Positions 1-8,889 of a DNA stretch of 64,000 bases are shown here, one piece after another (the first letter of the stretch is position 1; every line of letters begins with the position of its first letter). This DNA comes from Photobacterium ganghwense (GTDB lineage: Bacteria; Pseudomonadota; Gammaproteobacteria; Enterobacterales; Vibrionaceae). Both the position numbers and the translations under genes were made by a program. The notes under the pieces were generated by a model. That model had not been told where the DNA came from, ran no database searches, and worked only from the letters and a program-made list of their open reading frames with translations. Location of the stretch: NCBI RefSeq assembly GCF_003025595.1, contig NZ_PYMI01000005.1, positions 124,001 through 188,000 on the forward strand, given 5' to 3'.

Positions 1-401
1 GAACCCTGGCAGGGATCATCGCTAACTCCGGGCTGAAAGGAGGTCTGATTGATGTCTTGACGGCTTCCGGTCTGCCGTCGTACCTGCTGGCGCCAATCTC
101 GGGTGCCCTGATGTCACTGGCCACCGCCTCCACGACCGCCGGTACCGCGGTCGCAGCCGGCGTGTTCAGCCATACCATCCTGGAGCTGGGTGTGCCTGCT
201 CTGGCTGGCGCAGCCATGATCCACGCCGGTGCCACGGTGATGGATCACATGCCGCATGGCAGCTTCTTCCACGCCACCGGCGGCGCGCTGCACATGGACA
301 TTAAAGAACGACTGAAGCTGATCCCTTACGAATCTGCGGTCGGTCTGATCATTGCTTTTGTGTCGACCCTGATTTTCGGTGTCTTCGGTTTCTTCGTGTA
401 A
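1..401 (+). CDS. GntP-family permease, C-terminal part (5' end outside window)
   Basis: The reading frame is open from base 3 to the TAA at 399-401 and has no start inside the window, so only about the last 132 residues are present. They are hydrophobic, with several likely membrane segments rich in Gly, Ala, Ser and Thr (for example [17 protein letters not shown] and the final [18 protein letters not shown]). This is typical of the C-terminal half of GntP/gluconate-type inner-membrane symporters. A glycerate kinase gene starts 10 bases after the stop, which suggests an operon taking up a sugar acid or glycerate. The substrate is inferred from this neighbour only; gluconate or another hydroxy acid is equally possible. 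Confidence 0.75.
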   Translation, partial: TLAGIIANSGLKGGLIDVLTASGLPSYLLAPISGALMSLATASTTAGTAVAAGVFSHTILELGVPALAGAAMIHAGATVMDHMPHGSFFHATGGALHMDIKERLKLIPYESAVGLIIAFVSTLIFGVFGFFV

Positions 402-411
402 GGATAAATGT

Positions 412-1557
412 ATGAAAATTGTGATTGCCCCTGATTCTTATAAAGAAAGCCTGACCGCGATGGAAGTCGCTGATGCCATTGAAGCAGGATTCAAGGACAT
501 CTGGCCTGATGCACAGTACCTGAAGCTGCCGATGGCCGATGGTGGCGAAGGGACGGTTCAGTCACTGGTCGACGCGACCCAGGGCACCATCGTCGAGCAC
601 ACGGTCACCGGGCCGTTAGGCGAACCGGTTTCAGCGTTCTATGGCCTGCTGGGCGATGGCCGAACCGCAGTGATTGAAATGGCGGCGGCATCCGGCCTGC
701 ACCTGGTCGCGCCGGATCAGCGCAATCCCCTGCTGACCACGACCTACGGCACCGGTGAGCTGATCACCGCGGCGCTGGATCGCGGCGTCGAGCACATCAT
801 TATCGGGATTGGCGGCAGTGCCACCAATGATGGCGGGATTGGGATGGCCCAGGCACTCGGCTTTCAGCTGCTAGATGCCGACAACCGCAGCCTGGGGTTC
901 GGCGGTGGCGAACTGGCAGCCCTGAACCGAATCGATACCCAAAAAGTCGACCCGCGTCTGGCTCAAGTGAAACTGGAAGTGGCCTGCGATGTCGATAACC
1001 CGCTGTGCGGGCCCAAAGGCGCCTCAGCCGTGTTTGGTCCGCAGAAAGGGGCTACACCAGAGATGGTGGCACAGCTGGATGCCAATCTGGCGCACTATGC
1101 CGCAGTCATCCATTCACAACTTGGACGTGACGTGAAAAATATCCCGGGAGCCGGTGCCGCCGGAGGACTGGGCGCGGCGCTGATGGGCCTGCTGAATGCC
1201 AGCCTGCGTCCGGGGATTGAGATCGTCACTGAAGCAGCTGGGCTGGAAGCCGCAGTGCAAGATGCAGATCTGGTGATCACTGGTGAAGGGCGTATCGACA
1301 GCCAGACCATTCACGGTAAAACCCCGATGGGGGTTGCCCGGATCGCCAAGCAGTATCAGCTGCCGGTTATCGGGATTGCCGGTTGCGTCGCACCGGACTG
1401 CCATGTGGTCCACCAGCACGGTATTGATGCAGTGTTTAGTGTGGTACCGCGAGCGATGCCTTTATCTGAAGCCCTACAGGAAGCCGCGTTCAACGTACGT
1501 CAAACGGCGCGCAATGTCGCGGCATCACTTGCTCTGGCCCGCCAGTTTTCGGCTTGA
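412..1557 (+). CDS. Glycerate kinase (glycerate 2-kinase, GarK/GlxK type)
   Basis: A 381-residue protein of the bacterial glycerate kinase type I family, which phosphorylates D-glycerate with ATP to feed glycolysis. The N-terminus [16 protein letters not shown], the early MADGGEGT motif and the [13 protein letters not shown] glycine-rich segment are family hallmarks, as is [14 protein letters not shown] near residue 295. I chose ATG 412 because it gives the standard family N-terminus and follows a GGA at 402; the frame is open further upstream but that part overlaps the permease. It is probably cotranscribed with the upstream GntP-family permease, forming a short uptake-plus-kinase operon that ends at the terminator at 1607-1637. 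garK and glxK cannot be separated from sequence alone. Confidence 0.9.
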   Translation: MKIVIAPDSYKESLTAMEVADAIEAGFKDIWPDAQYLKLPMADGGEGTVQSLVDATQGTIVEHTVTGPLGEPVSAFYGLLGDGRTAVIEMAAASGLHLVAPDQRNPLLTTTYGTGELITAALDRGVEHIIIGIGGSATNDGGIGMAQALGFQLLDADNRSLGFGGGELAALNRIDTQKVDPRLAQVKLEVACDVDNPLCGPKGASAVFGPQKGATPEMVAQLDANLAHYAAVIHSQLGRDVKNIPGAGAAGGLGAALMGLLNASLRPGIEIVTEAAGLEAAVQDADLVITGEGRIDSQTIHGKTPMGVARIAKQYQLPVIGIAGCVAPDCHVVHQHGIDAVFSVVPRAMPLSEALQEAAFNVRQTARNVAASLALARQFSA

Positions 1558-1606
1558 GTCTAGAGGTGCCTGACTCCGGCAGGATTCAGGTGCAGCAATC
1601 AGCCAT

Positions 1607-1637
1607 AAAAAAACGCCTCCGTCTGGAGGCGTTTTGC
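1607..1637. terminator. Bidirectional rho-independent terminator between glycerate kinase and acnB
   Basis: A perfect stem AAACGCCTCC / GGAGGCGTTT with a GTCT loop is flanked by an A-run on the left and a T-run on the right. It can therefore end both the glycerate kinase transcript (plus) and the acnB transcript (minus). Confidence 0.9.
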
Positions 1638-1659
1638 TAATGATGATTCAAAGCAGTGC

Positions 1660-4257
1660 TTATGCCGGCTCTTGGAAAATAACCGTGTCCGCTTTTTTGG
1701 TGTACTGCTCCATCAGGTGGAAGTTCAGGTAGCGATACGTATCGGCTGCCGTGGCATCGATCTGTTTCGCGTATTCCATGTACTCCTCAACCGTAGGAAT
1801 GCGGCCCAGAATAGCGCCAACCGCAGACAGCTCAGCCGAAGCCAGGAAGACATTCGCGCCCGTACCCAGACGGTTCGGGAAGTTACGGGTAGAAGTCGAC
1901 ATAACCGTTGCTTTGTCAGCCACGCGAGCCTGGTTACCCATACACAGTGAACATCCCGGAGTTTCAATACGAACCCCGGCACGACCGAAGATGCCGTAGT
2001 AGCCTTCTTCAGTCAGCTGATCGCGGTCCATCTTCGTTGGCGGAGCCACCCACAGACGGGTTTCCAGCTGGCCTTTGAATTTATCCAGCAGTTTACCGGC
2101 CGCGCGGAAGTGACCGATGTTAGTCATACAAGAACCGATGAAGACTTCATCAATTTCTGTACCTTGTACATCAGACAGCAGACGCGCGTCATCCGGATCG
2201 TTAGGTGCACACAGAATTGGCTCGTTGATTTCCGCCAGATCGATTTCGATCACGTGAGCATATTCTGCATCGTTGTCCGCGCTCATCAGCTCTGGATTTT
2301 CCAGCCACGCTTCCATCGCCTTGATACGACGCTCGATGGTACGTACATCACCGTAGCCTTCAGAAATCATCCACTTCAGCATGGTGATGTTTGACTTCAG
2401 GTACTGGGCAATTGAATCTTCAGACAGCTTCACAGTACAGCCCGCAGCACTACGCTCTGCAGAGGCATCAGACAGCTCGAACGCCTGCTCAACGGTCAGG
2501 TGTTCAACACCTTCGATTTCCAGGATACGACCAGAGAATTCGTTGATCTTGCCAGATTTCTCAACCGTCAGCAGACCCTGCTGAATCGCGTAGTAAGGAA
2601 TTGCATGTACCAGGTCACGCAGGGTGATGCCCGGCTTCATTTCGCCCTTGAAACGCACCAGGATAGATTCCGGCATATCCAGTGGCATAACGCCAGTCGC
2701 TGCCGCGAACGCCACCAGACCAGAACCGGCCGGGAACGAAATACCCAGCGGGAAGCGGGTGTGCGAGTCACCGCCCGTACCTACGGTATCTGGCAGCAGC
2801 ATACGGTTCAGCCATGAGTGGATCACGCCGTCACCCGGACGCAGTGAGACACCGGCACGGTTCATGATGAAATCAGGCAGGGTGTGGTGCGTGTTCACGT
2901 CAACCGGCTTCGGATACGCCGACGTGTGACAGAATGACTGCATCACCAGATCAGCCGAGAAACCAAGACACGCCAAGTCTTTCAGCTCATCGCGGGTCAT
3001 TGGGCCCGTGGTATCCTGAGAACCAACGGTCGTCATCTTAGGCTCACAGTAAGTGCCAGGGCGGATACCTTCCACGCCACAGGCTTTACCAACCATTTTC
3101 TGAGCCAGGGTGTAACCTTTACCGCTGTCAGCAACACCCGCAGGACGGCGGAACACGTCAGATGTCGGCAGACCCAGCGCCTGACGCGCACGGTCAGTCA
3201 GACCACGACCGATGATCAGAGGAATACGGCCGCCGGCACGGACTTCGTCCAGCAGTACATCGGTTTTCAGCTTGAAGGTGGAAACCACTTCATCGCTGTC
3301 ATGACGACGCACTTCGCCTTTATGTGGGTACACATCAATAACATCGCCCATGCTCAACTTGGACACATCCAGCTCAACCGGTAATGCACCGGCATCTTCC
3401 ATGGTGTTAAAGAAGATTGGAGCAATCTTGCCGCCCAGTACGAAGCCACCGGCACGCTTGTTTGGTACATGTGGAATATCTTCACCCATGAACCACAGGA
3501 CGGAGTTGGTCGCCGATTTACGTGATGAACCGGTACCCACAACATCACCAACATAAACCAGCTGGTGACCTTTTTCTTTCAGGGCTTCGATTTGTTTGAT
3601 TGGGCCGACGGTTCCCGGCAAATCCGGTGTGATCCCTTCACGTTCGTTTTTCAGCATCGCCAGGGCGTGCAGCGGGATATCCGGACGCGACCAGGCATCA
3701 GGGGCTGGAGACAGGTCATCGGTGTTGGTTTCACCGGTTACTTTGAACACTGTCAGGGTGATTTTTTCAGCCAGTTCAGGCTTAGACAGGAACCATTCGG
3801 CATCCGCCCACGACTGGATCACCTGCTTCGCCGCTTCGTTACCGGCTTTGGCTTTCTCTTCCACATCATAGAAAGAATCAAACATCAGCAGTGTGTGAGA
3901 CAGAGCTTTAACGGCGATCGGAGCCAGCTCGGCATCGTCCAGCAGAGAAACCAGAGGCTCGATGTTGTAGCCACCTTGCATGGTGCCCAGCAACTCTGCC
4001 GCTTTTTCCTTGCTGACCAGCGGTGACTGGGCTTCCCCTTTCGCTACCGCGGCCAGGAAGCCGGCTTTCACGTATGCTGCTTCGTCAACCCCCGGCGGAA
4101 TGCGGTTTTCAAGAAGATCCAGCAAGAACGCTTCTTCGCCTGCTGGCGGGTTTTTCAGTAGTTCAACCAGAGCGGCAACCTGCTCAGCATCCAGGGGCTT
4201 AGGCACCACTCCTTCAGCGGCACGTTCTTCGACGTGTTTACGGTAGGCTTCAAGCAC
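1660..4257 (-). CDS. acnB: Bifunctional aconitate hydratase 2 / 2-methylisocitrate dehydratase
   Basis: An 865-residue AcnB, the main TCA-cycle aconitase (citrate to isocitrate). It also dehydrates 2-methyl-cis-aconitate chemistry in the methylcitrate cycle. The N-terminal HEAT-like domain begins [15 protein letters not shown]; the swivel domain follows, and the [4Fe-4S] cysteines are visible in [10 protein letters not shown] and in GCSLCMGNQ near the C-terminus. The frame stays open 14 codons upstream to an ATG, but the family N-terminus begins at a GTG at 4257-4255, preceded by GAGGA, so GTG is taken as the start. The gene is monocistronic, with about 240 bp of upstream sequence for its own promoter and the shared terminator at 1607-1637 downstream. 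AcnB is known to bind RNA when its cluster is lost; nothing in this sequence speaks to that. Confidence 0.97.
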   Translation of the reverse strand: MLEAYRKHVEERAAEGVVPKPLDAEQVAALVELLKNPPAGEEAFLLDLLENRIPPGVDEAAYVKAGFLAAVAKGEAQSPLVSKEKAAELLGTMQGGYNIEPLVSLLDDAELAPIAVKALSHTLLMFDSFYDVEEKAKAGNEAAKQVIQSWADAEWFLSKPELAEKITLTVFKVTGETNTDDLSPAPDAWSRPDIPLHALAMLKNEREGITPDLPGTVGPIKQIEALKEKGHQLVYVGDVVGTGSSRKSATNSVLWFMGEDIPHVPNKRAGGFVLGGKIAPIFFNTMEDAGALPVELDVSKLSMGDVIDVYPHKGEVRRHDSDEVVSTFKLKTDVLLDEVRAGGRIPLIIGRGLTDRARQALGLPTSDVFRRPAGVADSGKGYTLAQKMVGKACGVEGIRPGTYCEPKMTTVGSQDTTGPMTRDELKDLACLGFSADLVMQSFCHTSAYPKPVDVNTHHTLPDFIMNRAGVSLRPGDGVIHSWLNRMLLPDTVGTGGDSHTRFPLGISFPAGSGLVAFAAATGVMPLDMPESILVRFKGEMKPGITLRDLVHAIPYYAIQQGLLTVEKSGKINEFSGRILEIEGVEHLTVEQAFELSDASAERSAAGCTVKLSEDSIAQYLKSNITMLKWMISEGYGDVRTIERRIKAMEAWLENPELMSADNDAEYAHVIEIDLAEINEPILCAPNDPDDARLLSDVQGTEIDEVFIGSCMTNIGHFRAAGKLLDKFKGQLETRLWVAPPTKMDRDQLTEEGYYGIFGRAGVRIETPGCSLCMGNQARVADKATVMSTSTRNFPNRLGTGANVFLASAELSAVGAILGRIPTVEEYMEYAKQIDATAADTYRYLNFHLMEQYTKKADTVIFQEPA

Positions 4258-4500
4258 GACATATTCCTCATTGTTGGTTCGGCCGCACTGACCGAACATC
4301 CTTGGAAGTGATTGATCTCTCGAACGCTACAATGAGGCGACGGGTGCTGTGCAGACCAGACAGTAGCTGCCTCAATTTTCGTCAAGGGAGACCAAAACCG
4401 TCCGCTCAGCATACCAGTTTTAACGTAAAATTAAAATCAGCCCGTTTTTTACAACATTCACAAATTTCGAATAAATATCGAGGGTATTCTCAAAATCCAC

Positions 4501-6861
4501 CTACAATGCCCCGCCAAAAAAGACGTAGAAGGTCTTGTTATTTTGTTCGGTCTGCCCATATGCCAGGATCAACGGGCCAATCGGGGTGGTCATCCCGGTG
4601 AATGCACTGCCGGCAAAATACAGCGGCAGATCGCTGATACTCAGGCTGGTGTTGTTGTATACCCCGCCGTATTCCATGGAGCCGCCCAGATATATCGACG
4701 ATTTAAACAACCCAAAGTCCTGATCCGTCAGGTGATAACGGTATACCCCGGCGGTGAAAAGCTTGTTGTTGCCCGTCAGGCTATTCTTCGGAATACCGGA
4801 TAGATTTAAAAAACCGCCCAGCTCTTTGGGATCCAGCCGCAATTCAAGATCCGAATCGACCCTGCCGTATTCCGCTTTCCCCATCAGGGTGTGGCGTCCG
4901 AACGTGTACGCTCCTTTCCAGGAAGCATCCAGATGAATAGAGGTACCGTTATACTCAATGCCGAAGTTGCGGATGTTGTCGTCTGACGCCGCCAGTTCAA
5001 TTTCCAGCAGATTCCCCGTTGACGGCAGCATCAGGTTATCCAAAGTATCCAGACTGTAATGCAGGTATCCCACCCTGTTCTCCCGCTTATCCCGGCCGGC
5101 ATCAGGAAACCCGATGTACTCGGTTTCACCGGTGATGTACCGCATCCCCACCCGAAACTCCTGCCACAGTTGAGGCTGCCAGCCAAACGAGGCATCCAGA
5201 GTCACATCGGTATAAGTAGCAGGCAGGAAGTTATCAATAAATTCCAGCTCCGGCTCTTCGCCGAAAAACAGGCGCACGTTTTTATCCGCAATCTTGTACT
5301 CCGCCGAAAGCAGGCTGAACCAGTCCTGATTCTGATAGAACGGCAGGTAGAATTCGGTGGCGATGCGCTTGTCAGAGCCGTATTCCAGCTCGGTCCGCCA
5401 TTCGGCCCCCGCCCGGCTCAAGCCGGTCACATTAAATGCCGCCCCAATAGAGAAATCGGTATTACTTTCAAAATCATCCTCCAGCGCGAAGCGCAAATCG
5501 ATGAAGTTAGGTCCCCAGCTTTTTTCCCGGACATTCAGAAAAATTGCATTGTGGCCGTCATCATTTTCGATGTGGTAATCGATACGCTCAAACCGATCCA
5601 GGGCATACAGGCTGCGAATACTCGACGATAGCTGTTCCGACGTAATCTGCGAGCCGGCTTCCAACTCAAGCCTGTCCAGCAACACATCGTCCGAATAAGC
5701 GCTGTTGTTAACCAGACGGATTTCTTCCACGCTGAGCTCGTCGAGATATTGCATGTGACGCCGGCGTTTCTGTTTATGATCGATATAGCGCTGATACCAG
5801 GTCGAACGCCCCAACGCGCTGAGTTTGGCTGACTGGGCTTTGGTCTCAATATAGCCGCGCTCAAACGCTAACGGCATTTGAGCAAAGTCGGCAGTCCGGA
5901 TCCCTTTGATATTCGGCCGGATCAGTACATCCTTATCAGTCAGGGTCTCGATCTGCCGGTTGGCGTTATCACGTACCATGTAGTCGGTCAGCTGATCCAT
6001 CACCGAAAAGTAGCTGTCCAGCTCATCCCGCTGGCGAAATTCATTACTGATATCCACCGCAATGATGATGTCAGCCCCCATCTCACGTACCACCTGAATC
6101 GGCAGGTTATTGGTAATACCGCCATCCACTAACAGCCGATCATTGAGTGCCATCGGCGGCAGTAGGCCCGGAATCGACATACTGGCCTGCATGGCGGCCG
6201 CCAGATCGCCGTGATCCAGCACGACTGGCACCAAATGCTCAATATCCGTCGCCACCGCACGGAACGGAATCGGCAGCTGATCAAAGCTGTCAAAGACCGG
6301 CAGGTTGCCGGACGTCGAGCGCAGGATCTCTCCCATGGTCTGGCCCTGTACAAACCCTTTCGGCGCTTTGATCTCCCACCAGTCAAACCCGATTTCACTG
6401 CTGATCTGGAATCGATCTTCCTGCTGCTTCTCCCTGACCCGCCGCTCGCTGCGCTCAACCCTGTCCTTGTAGCCTTTATCCCAGTTGACGGTGTTAAGCA
6501 GCGACTCGATTTCGTCGGCACTCATGCCGGTGGCATACAGTCCCCCTACGTAGGCGCCCATACTGGTCCCGGCAATGTAATCGACCGGGATCTGCATTTC
6601 TTCCAACGCTTTCAGCACACCGATATGGGCAGCCCCTTTGGCCCCCCCGCCCCCCAATACCAGACCGATCTTCGGCCTTTCCTGAGACGCCGCCAGGTTG
6701 GGGACCGCCGCCTGTACAGCCTGAGTTGCCAACAAACAGGTCGTCAGCAAACAGGTCACGAACATGCAAGTGGCCCACTTACACCCAACGAGTGAACGGA
6801 CTGGCGCAGCCAGCAATGAGCGTAAGAGAAACAGTGGTTGTAATCGCAGGGTTCGGGTCAT
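4501..6861 (-). CDS. Patatin-like phospholipase with POTRA and outer-membrane barrel (type Vd secretion type)
   Basis: A 786-residue protein with a hydrophobic signal region (about residues 31-51), then a patatin lipase domain with the oxyanion motif GGGGAKG (70-76), nucleophile motif GTSMG (Ser100) and catalytic DGG (Asp246). Next comes a single POTRA-like segment (about 385-460) and a C-terminal beta-rich Omp85/surface-antigen region to the end. This is the layout of PlpD-type class Vd autotransporters, in which a lipase is carried by a 16-strand barrel of its own. All catalytic residues are present, so an active phospholipase A is expected, at the outer membrane or released. Met33 is an alternative start giving a more compact signal peptide. 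It lies alone on the minus strand between lpdA and acnB. The lipid substrate and the fate of the lipase domain are unknown. Confidence 0.88.
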   Translation of the reverse strand: MTRTLRLQPLFLLRSLLAAPVRSLVGCKWATCMFVTCLLTTCLLATQAVQAAVPNLAASQERPKIGLVLGGGGAKGAAHIGVLKALEEMQIPVDYIAGTSMGAYVGGLYATGMSADEIESLLNTVNWDKGYKDRVERSERRVREKQQEDRFQISSEIGFDWWEIKAPKGFVQGQTMGEILRSTSGNLPVFDSFDQLPIPFRAVATDIEHLVPVVLDHGDLAAAMQASMSIPGLLPPMALNDRLLVDGGITNNLPIQVVREMGADIIIAVDISNEFRQRDELDSYFSVMDQLTDYMVRDNANRQIETLTDKDVLIRPNIKGIRTADFAQMPLAFERGYIETKAQSAKLSALGRSTWYQRYIDHKQKRRRHMQYLDELSVEEIRLVNNSAYSDDVLLDRLELEAGSQITSEQLSSSIRSLYALDRFERIDYHIENDDGHNAIFLNVREKSWGPNFIDLRFALEDDFESNTDFSIGAAFNVTGLSRAGAEWRTELEYGSDKRIATEFYLPFYQNQDWFSLLSAEYKIADKNVRLFFGEEPELEFIDNFLPATYTDVTLDASFGWQPQLWQEFRVGMRYITGETEYIGFPDAGRDKRENRVGYLHYSLDTLDNLMLPSTGNLLEIELAASDDNIRNFGIEYNGTSIHLDASWKGAYTFGRHTLMGKAEYGRVDSDLELRLDPKELGGFLNLSGIPKNSLTGNNKLFTAGVYRYHLTDQDFGLFKSSIYLGGSMEYGGVYNNTSLSISDLPLYFAGSAFTGMTTPIGPLILAYGQTEQNNKTFYVFFGGAL

Positions 6862-7104
6862 TGGCGATGGATTCCATGCTTAACAGCAGGTTCAAAATAA
6901 GGGTCAATACAGTCAGTCGGTGATATGCAGCCTCCCAGTCTGAGACGCTGTGACAGAATGTGCCTGCATAACACCGCTCTGCATAATATCAAAATCTCGT
7001 TTTCAGCAGATCGGAAGACATTCTCATCGTACCACTGTGTGACATGGTTCAAATTTTAGCCAGCACCGGCCCAGAGAGAGCCCAATGTGAAATACAGCTC
7101 GTTT
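6862..7104. other. Upstream region of the patatin-like gene
   Basis: No gene is supported in the roughly 410-bp gap between the patatin-like gene and lpdA. This part should hold the patatin gene promoter on the minus strand. I see no convincing -35/-10 pair. The short frames that cross it lack a ribosome-binding site and any family resemblance. Confidence 0.5.
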
Positions 7105-7168
7105 GGCTTGAAACCTTGTTTTCTTGAGACTTTGTTGGCTTGAGACCTGGTTGGCTTAAAACCTTGAG
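7105..7168. repeat. Tandem array of four imperfect 16-bp units
   Basis: Four consecutive 16-bp units can be read: GGCTTGAAACCTTGTT, TTCTTGAGACTTTGTT, GGCTTGAGACCTGGTT and GGCTTAAAACCTTGAG, followed by a truncated ACC. The array is in the gap between the lpdA terminator and the patatin-like gene, with no reading frame of its own. The spacing is exact (no indels) although the units have diverged. A second array with the same 16-bp period but a different unit lies at 27210-27289. Confidence 0.85.
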
Positions 7169-7210
7169 ACCACAATGCGTGCTATCGGTTTAACCGGAAG
7201 ATCTCAGACA

Positions 7211-7240
7211 TAAAAAAAGCGCCCCGAGGGGCGCTTTCAG
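7211..7240 (-). terminator. Rho-independent terminator of the pdhR-aceEF-lpdA operon
   Basis: On the minus strand a stem AAAGCGCCCC / GGGGCGCTTT with a three-base CTC loop is followed by a run of seven T. It lies 34 bases beyond the lpdA stop and ends the pyruvate dehydrogenase operon. Confidence 0.9.
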
Positions 7241-7273
7241 CAATTCGTAGCGGAAGTGATTCCGAGACGACAA

Positions 7274-8707
7274 TTATTTTTTCTTCTTCACTGCTTTCGG
7301 GTTAGGCAGGTCAGTGATCGAACCTTCGAACACTTCAGCAGCCAGACCAACAGATTCGTGCAGTGTTGGGTGAGCGTGGATAGTCAGCGCGATATCTTCG
7401 GCATCACAACCCATCTCGATCGCCAGACCGATTTCACCCAGCAGTTCACCACCGTTAGTACCAACGATTGCACCACCGATCACACGGTGAGTGTCTTTGT
7501 CGAAGATCATCTTCGTCATACCGTCAGCACAGTCAGAAGCGATTGCACGGCCAGAAGCTGCCCATGGGAACGTCGCTACTTCGTAGTTGATGCCCTGTGC
7601 TTTTGCTTCTTTCTCAGTCAGACCAACCCATGCCACTTCTGGCTCAGTGTAAGCAATTGAAGGAATCACTTTAGGATCGAAGTAGTGCTTCTTACCAGAG
7701 ATAACTTCAGCTGCTACGTGACCTTCATGCACACCTTTGTGAGCCAGCATTGGCTGACCTACGATGTCGCCGATCGCGTGGATGTGAGGAACGTTGGTAC
7801 GCATTTGCTTATCAACGTTGATGAAGCCACGCTCGTCAACTTCGATACCCGCTTTCTCAGCGTCAATCAGCTTACCGTTTGGTACACGGCCGATTGCAAC
7901 CAGAACCGCGTCGTAACGTACAGGCTCAGCAGGTGCTTTCTTGCCTTCCATTGACACGTAGATACCGTCTTCTTTCGCTTCAACCGCGGTCACTTTCGTT
8001 TCCAGCATCAGGTTGAATTTCTTCTGAATGCGCTTAGTGAAGACTTTAACGATATCTTTATCCGCTGCAGGGATAACTTGATCGAACATCTCAACAACGT
8101 CGATCTGAGAACCCAGTGCGTGGTAAACCGTACCCATTTCCAGGCCGATGATACCGCCGCCCATAACCAGCAGTTTTTCAGGAACTTCTTTCAGTTCCAG
8201 TGCGTCAGTTGAGTCCCAGATACGTGGGTCTTCGTGCGGGATGAATGGCAGCTCGATTGGACGAGAACCCGCAGCAACGATCGCGTTGTCGAAGTTAACG
8301 GTAGTTTGCTCACCGTCAGCACCTTCAACCAGGATAGAGTTAGGGCCAGTGAACTTACCGTAACCGTTAACAACGTTAACTTTACGCATCTTAGCCATAC
8401 CGCCAAGACCGCCAGTCAGCTGGTTGATAACCTTTTCTTTCCAAACACGGATTTTGTTGATGTCGGTTTGAGGCTCACCGAATACTACGCCGTGGTCGGC
8501 CATCGCTTTAGCTTCTTCGATAACTTTCGCTACGTGAAGCAGTGCTTTAGATGGGATACAACCCACGTTCAGACATACACCACCCAGGGTGCTGTATTTT
8601 TCGATTAGTACCGTTTCCAGACCTAAGTCAGCGCAACGGAACGCCGCAGAGTAACCAGCAGGGCCTGAACCCAACACCACTACCTGGGCTTTAATTTCTT
8701 TACTCAT
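7274..8707 (-). CDS. lpdA: Dihydrolipoamide dehydrogenase (E3)
   Basis: A 477-residue FAD flavoprotein that reoxidises dihydrolipoyl groups of the pyruvate and 2-oxoglutarate dehydrogenase complexes and of the glycine cleavage system, passing electrons to NAD+. The FAD-binding GSGPAGY motif is near residue 15, the redox disulfide is GGVCLNVGCIPSK (Cys45, Cys50), the NAD motif is GGGIIGLEMG, and the C-terminal HAHPTLHES holds the active-site His-Glu dyad. Two ATGs are adjacent; the second (8707) is better spaced from the GAGG at about -9 and gives MSKEIK. It is the last gene of the pdh operon, separated from aceF by 182 bases that contain a strong hairpin. Its shared use by other complexes makes a separate promoter in that gap likely, but none is clear. 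Confidence 0.97.
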   Translation of the reverse strand: MSKEIKAQVVVLGSGPAGYSAAFRCADLGLETVLIEKYSTLGGVCLNVGCIPSKALLHVAKVIEEAKAMADHGVVFGEPQTDINKIRVWKEKVINQLTGGLGGMAKMRKVNVVNGYGKFTGPNSILVEGADGEQTTVNFDNAIVAAGSRPIELPFIPHEDPRIWDSTDALELKEVPEKLLVMGGGIIGLEMGTVYHALGSQIDVVEMFDQVIPAADKDIVKVFTKRIQKKFNLMLETKVTAVEAKEDGIYVSMEGKKAPAEPVRYDAVLVAIGRVPNGKLIDAEKAGIEVDERGFINVDKQMRTNVPHIHAIGDIVGQPMLAHKGVHEGHVAAEVISGKKHYFDPKVIPSIAYTEPEVAWVGLTEKEAKAQGINYEVATFPWAASGRAIASDCADGMTKMIFDKDTHRVIGGAIVGTNGGELLGEIGLAIEMGCDAEDIALTIHAHPTLHESVGLAAEVFEGSITDLPNPKAVKKKK

Positions 8708-8847
8708 CATGACCTCGTTGTAAGTCTTTTATCCCTTTCAGGCTATCGGGTATGTTCTTCTTTTTGTTTCAGCTGGCCAACGATTTTACAGAGGTGTTAA
8801 CAAACTGAAAAGTAAATTCCCGGAGCCTGTGAGCTACACAACAGAAT

Positions 8848-8871
8848 CCATGCCTGCTGTTGCAGGCATGG
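8848..8871 (-). other. Perfect 10-bp stem hairpin in the aceF-lpdA gap
   Basis: CCATGCCTGC and GCAGGCATGG form an uninterrupted 10-bp stem with a four-base loop, starting 18 bases beyond the aceF stop. There is no T-run on either side, so it is not a standard rho-independent terminator. An mRNA 3'-end stabiliser for aceEF or a partial attenuator is the likely role (inference). Confidence 0.7.
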
Positions 8872-8889
8872 ACGTTGCGATTGGATACC

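Noticed and set aside
7105-7168. CRISPR array
   Set aside because: Units abut with no spacers and no cas genes are present; these are simple tandem repeats.
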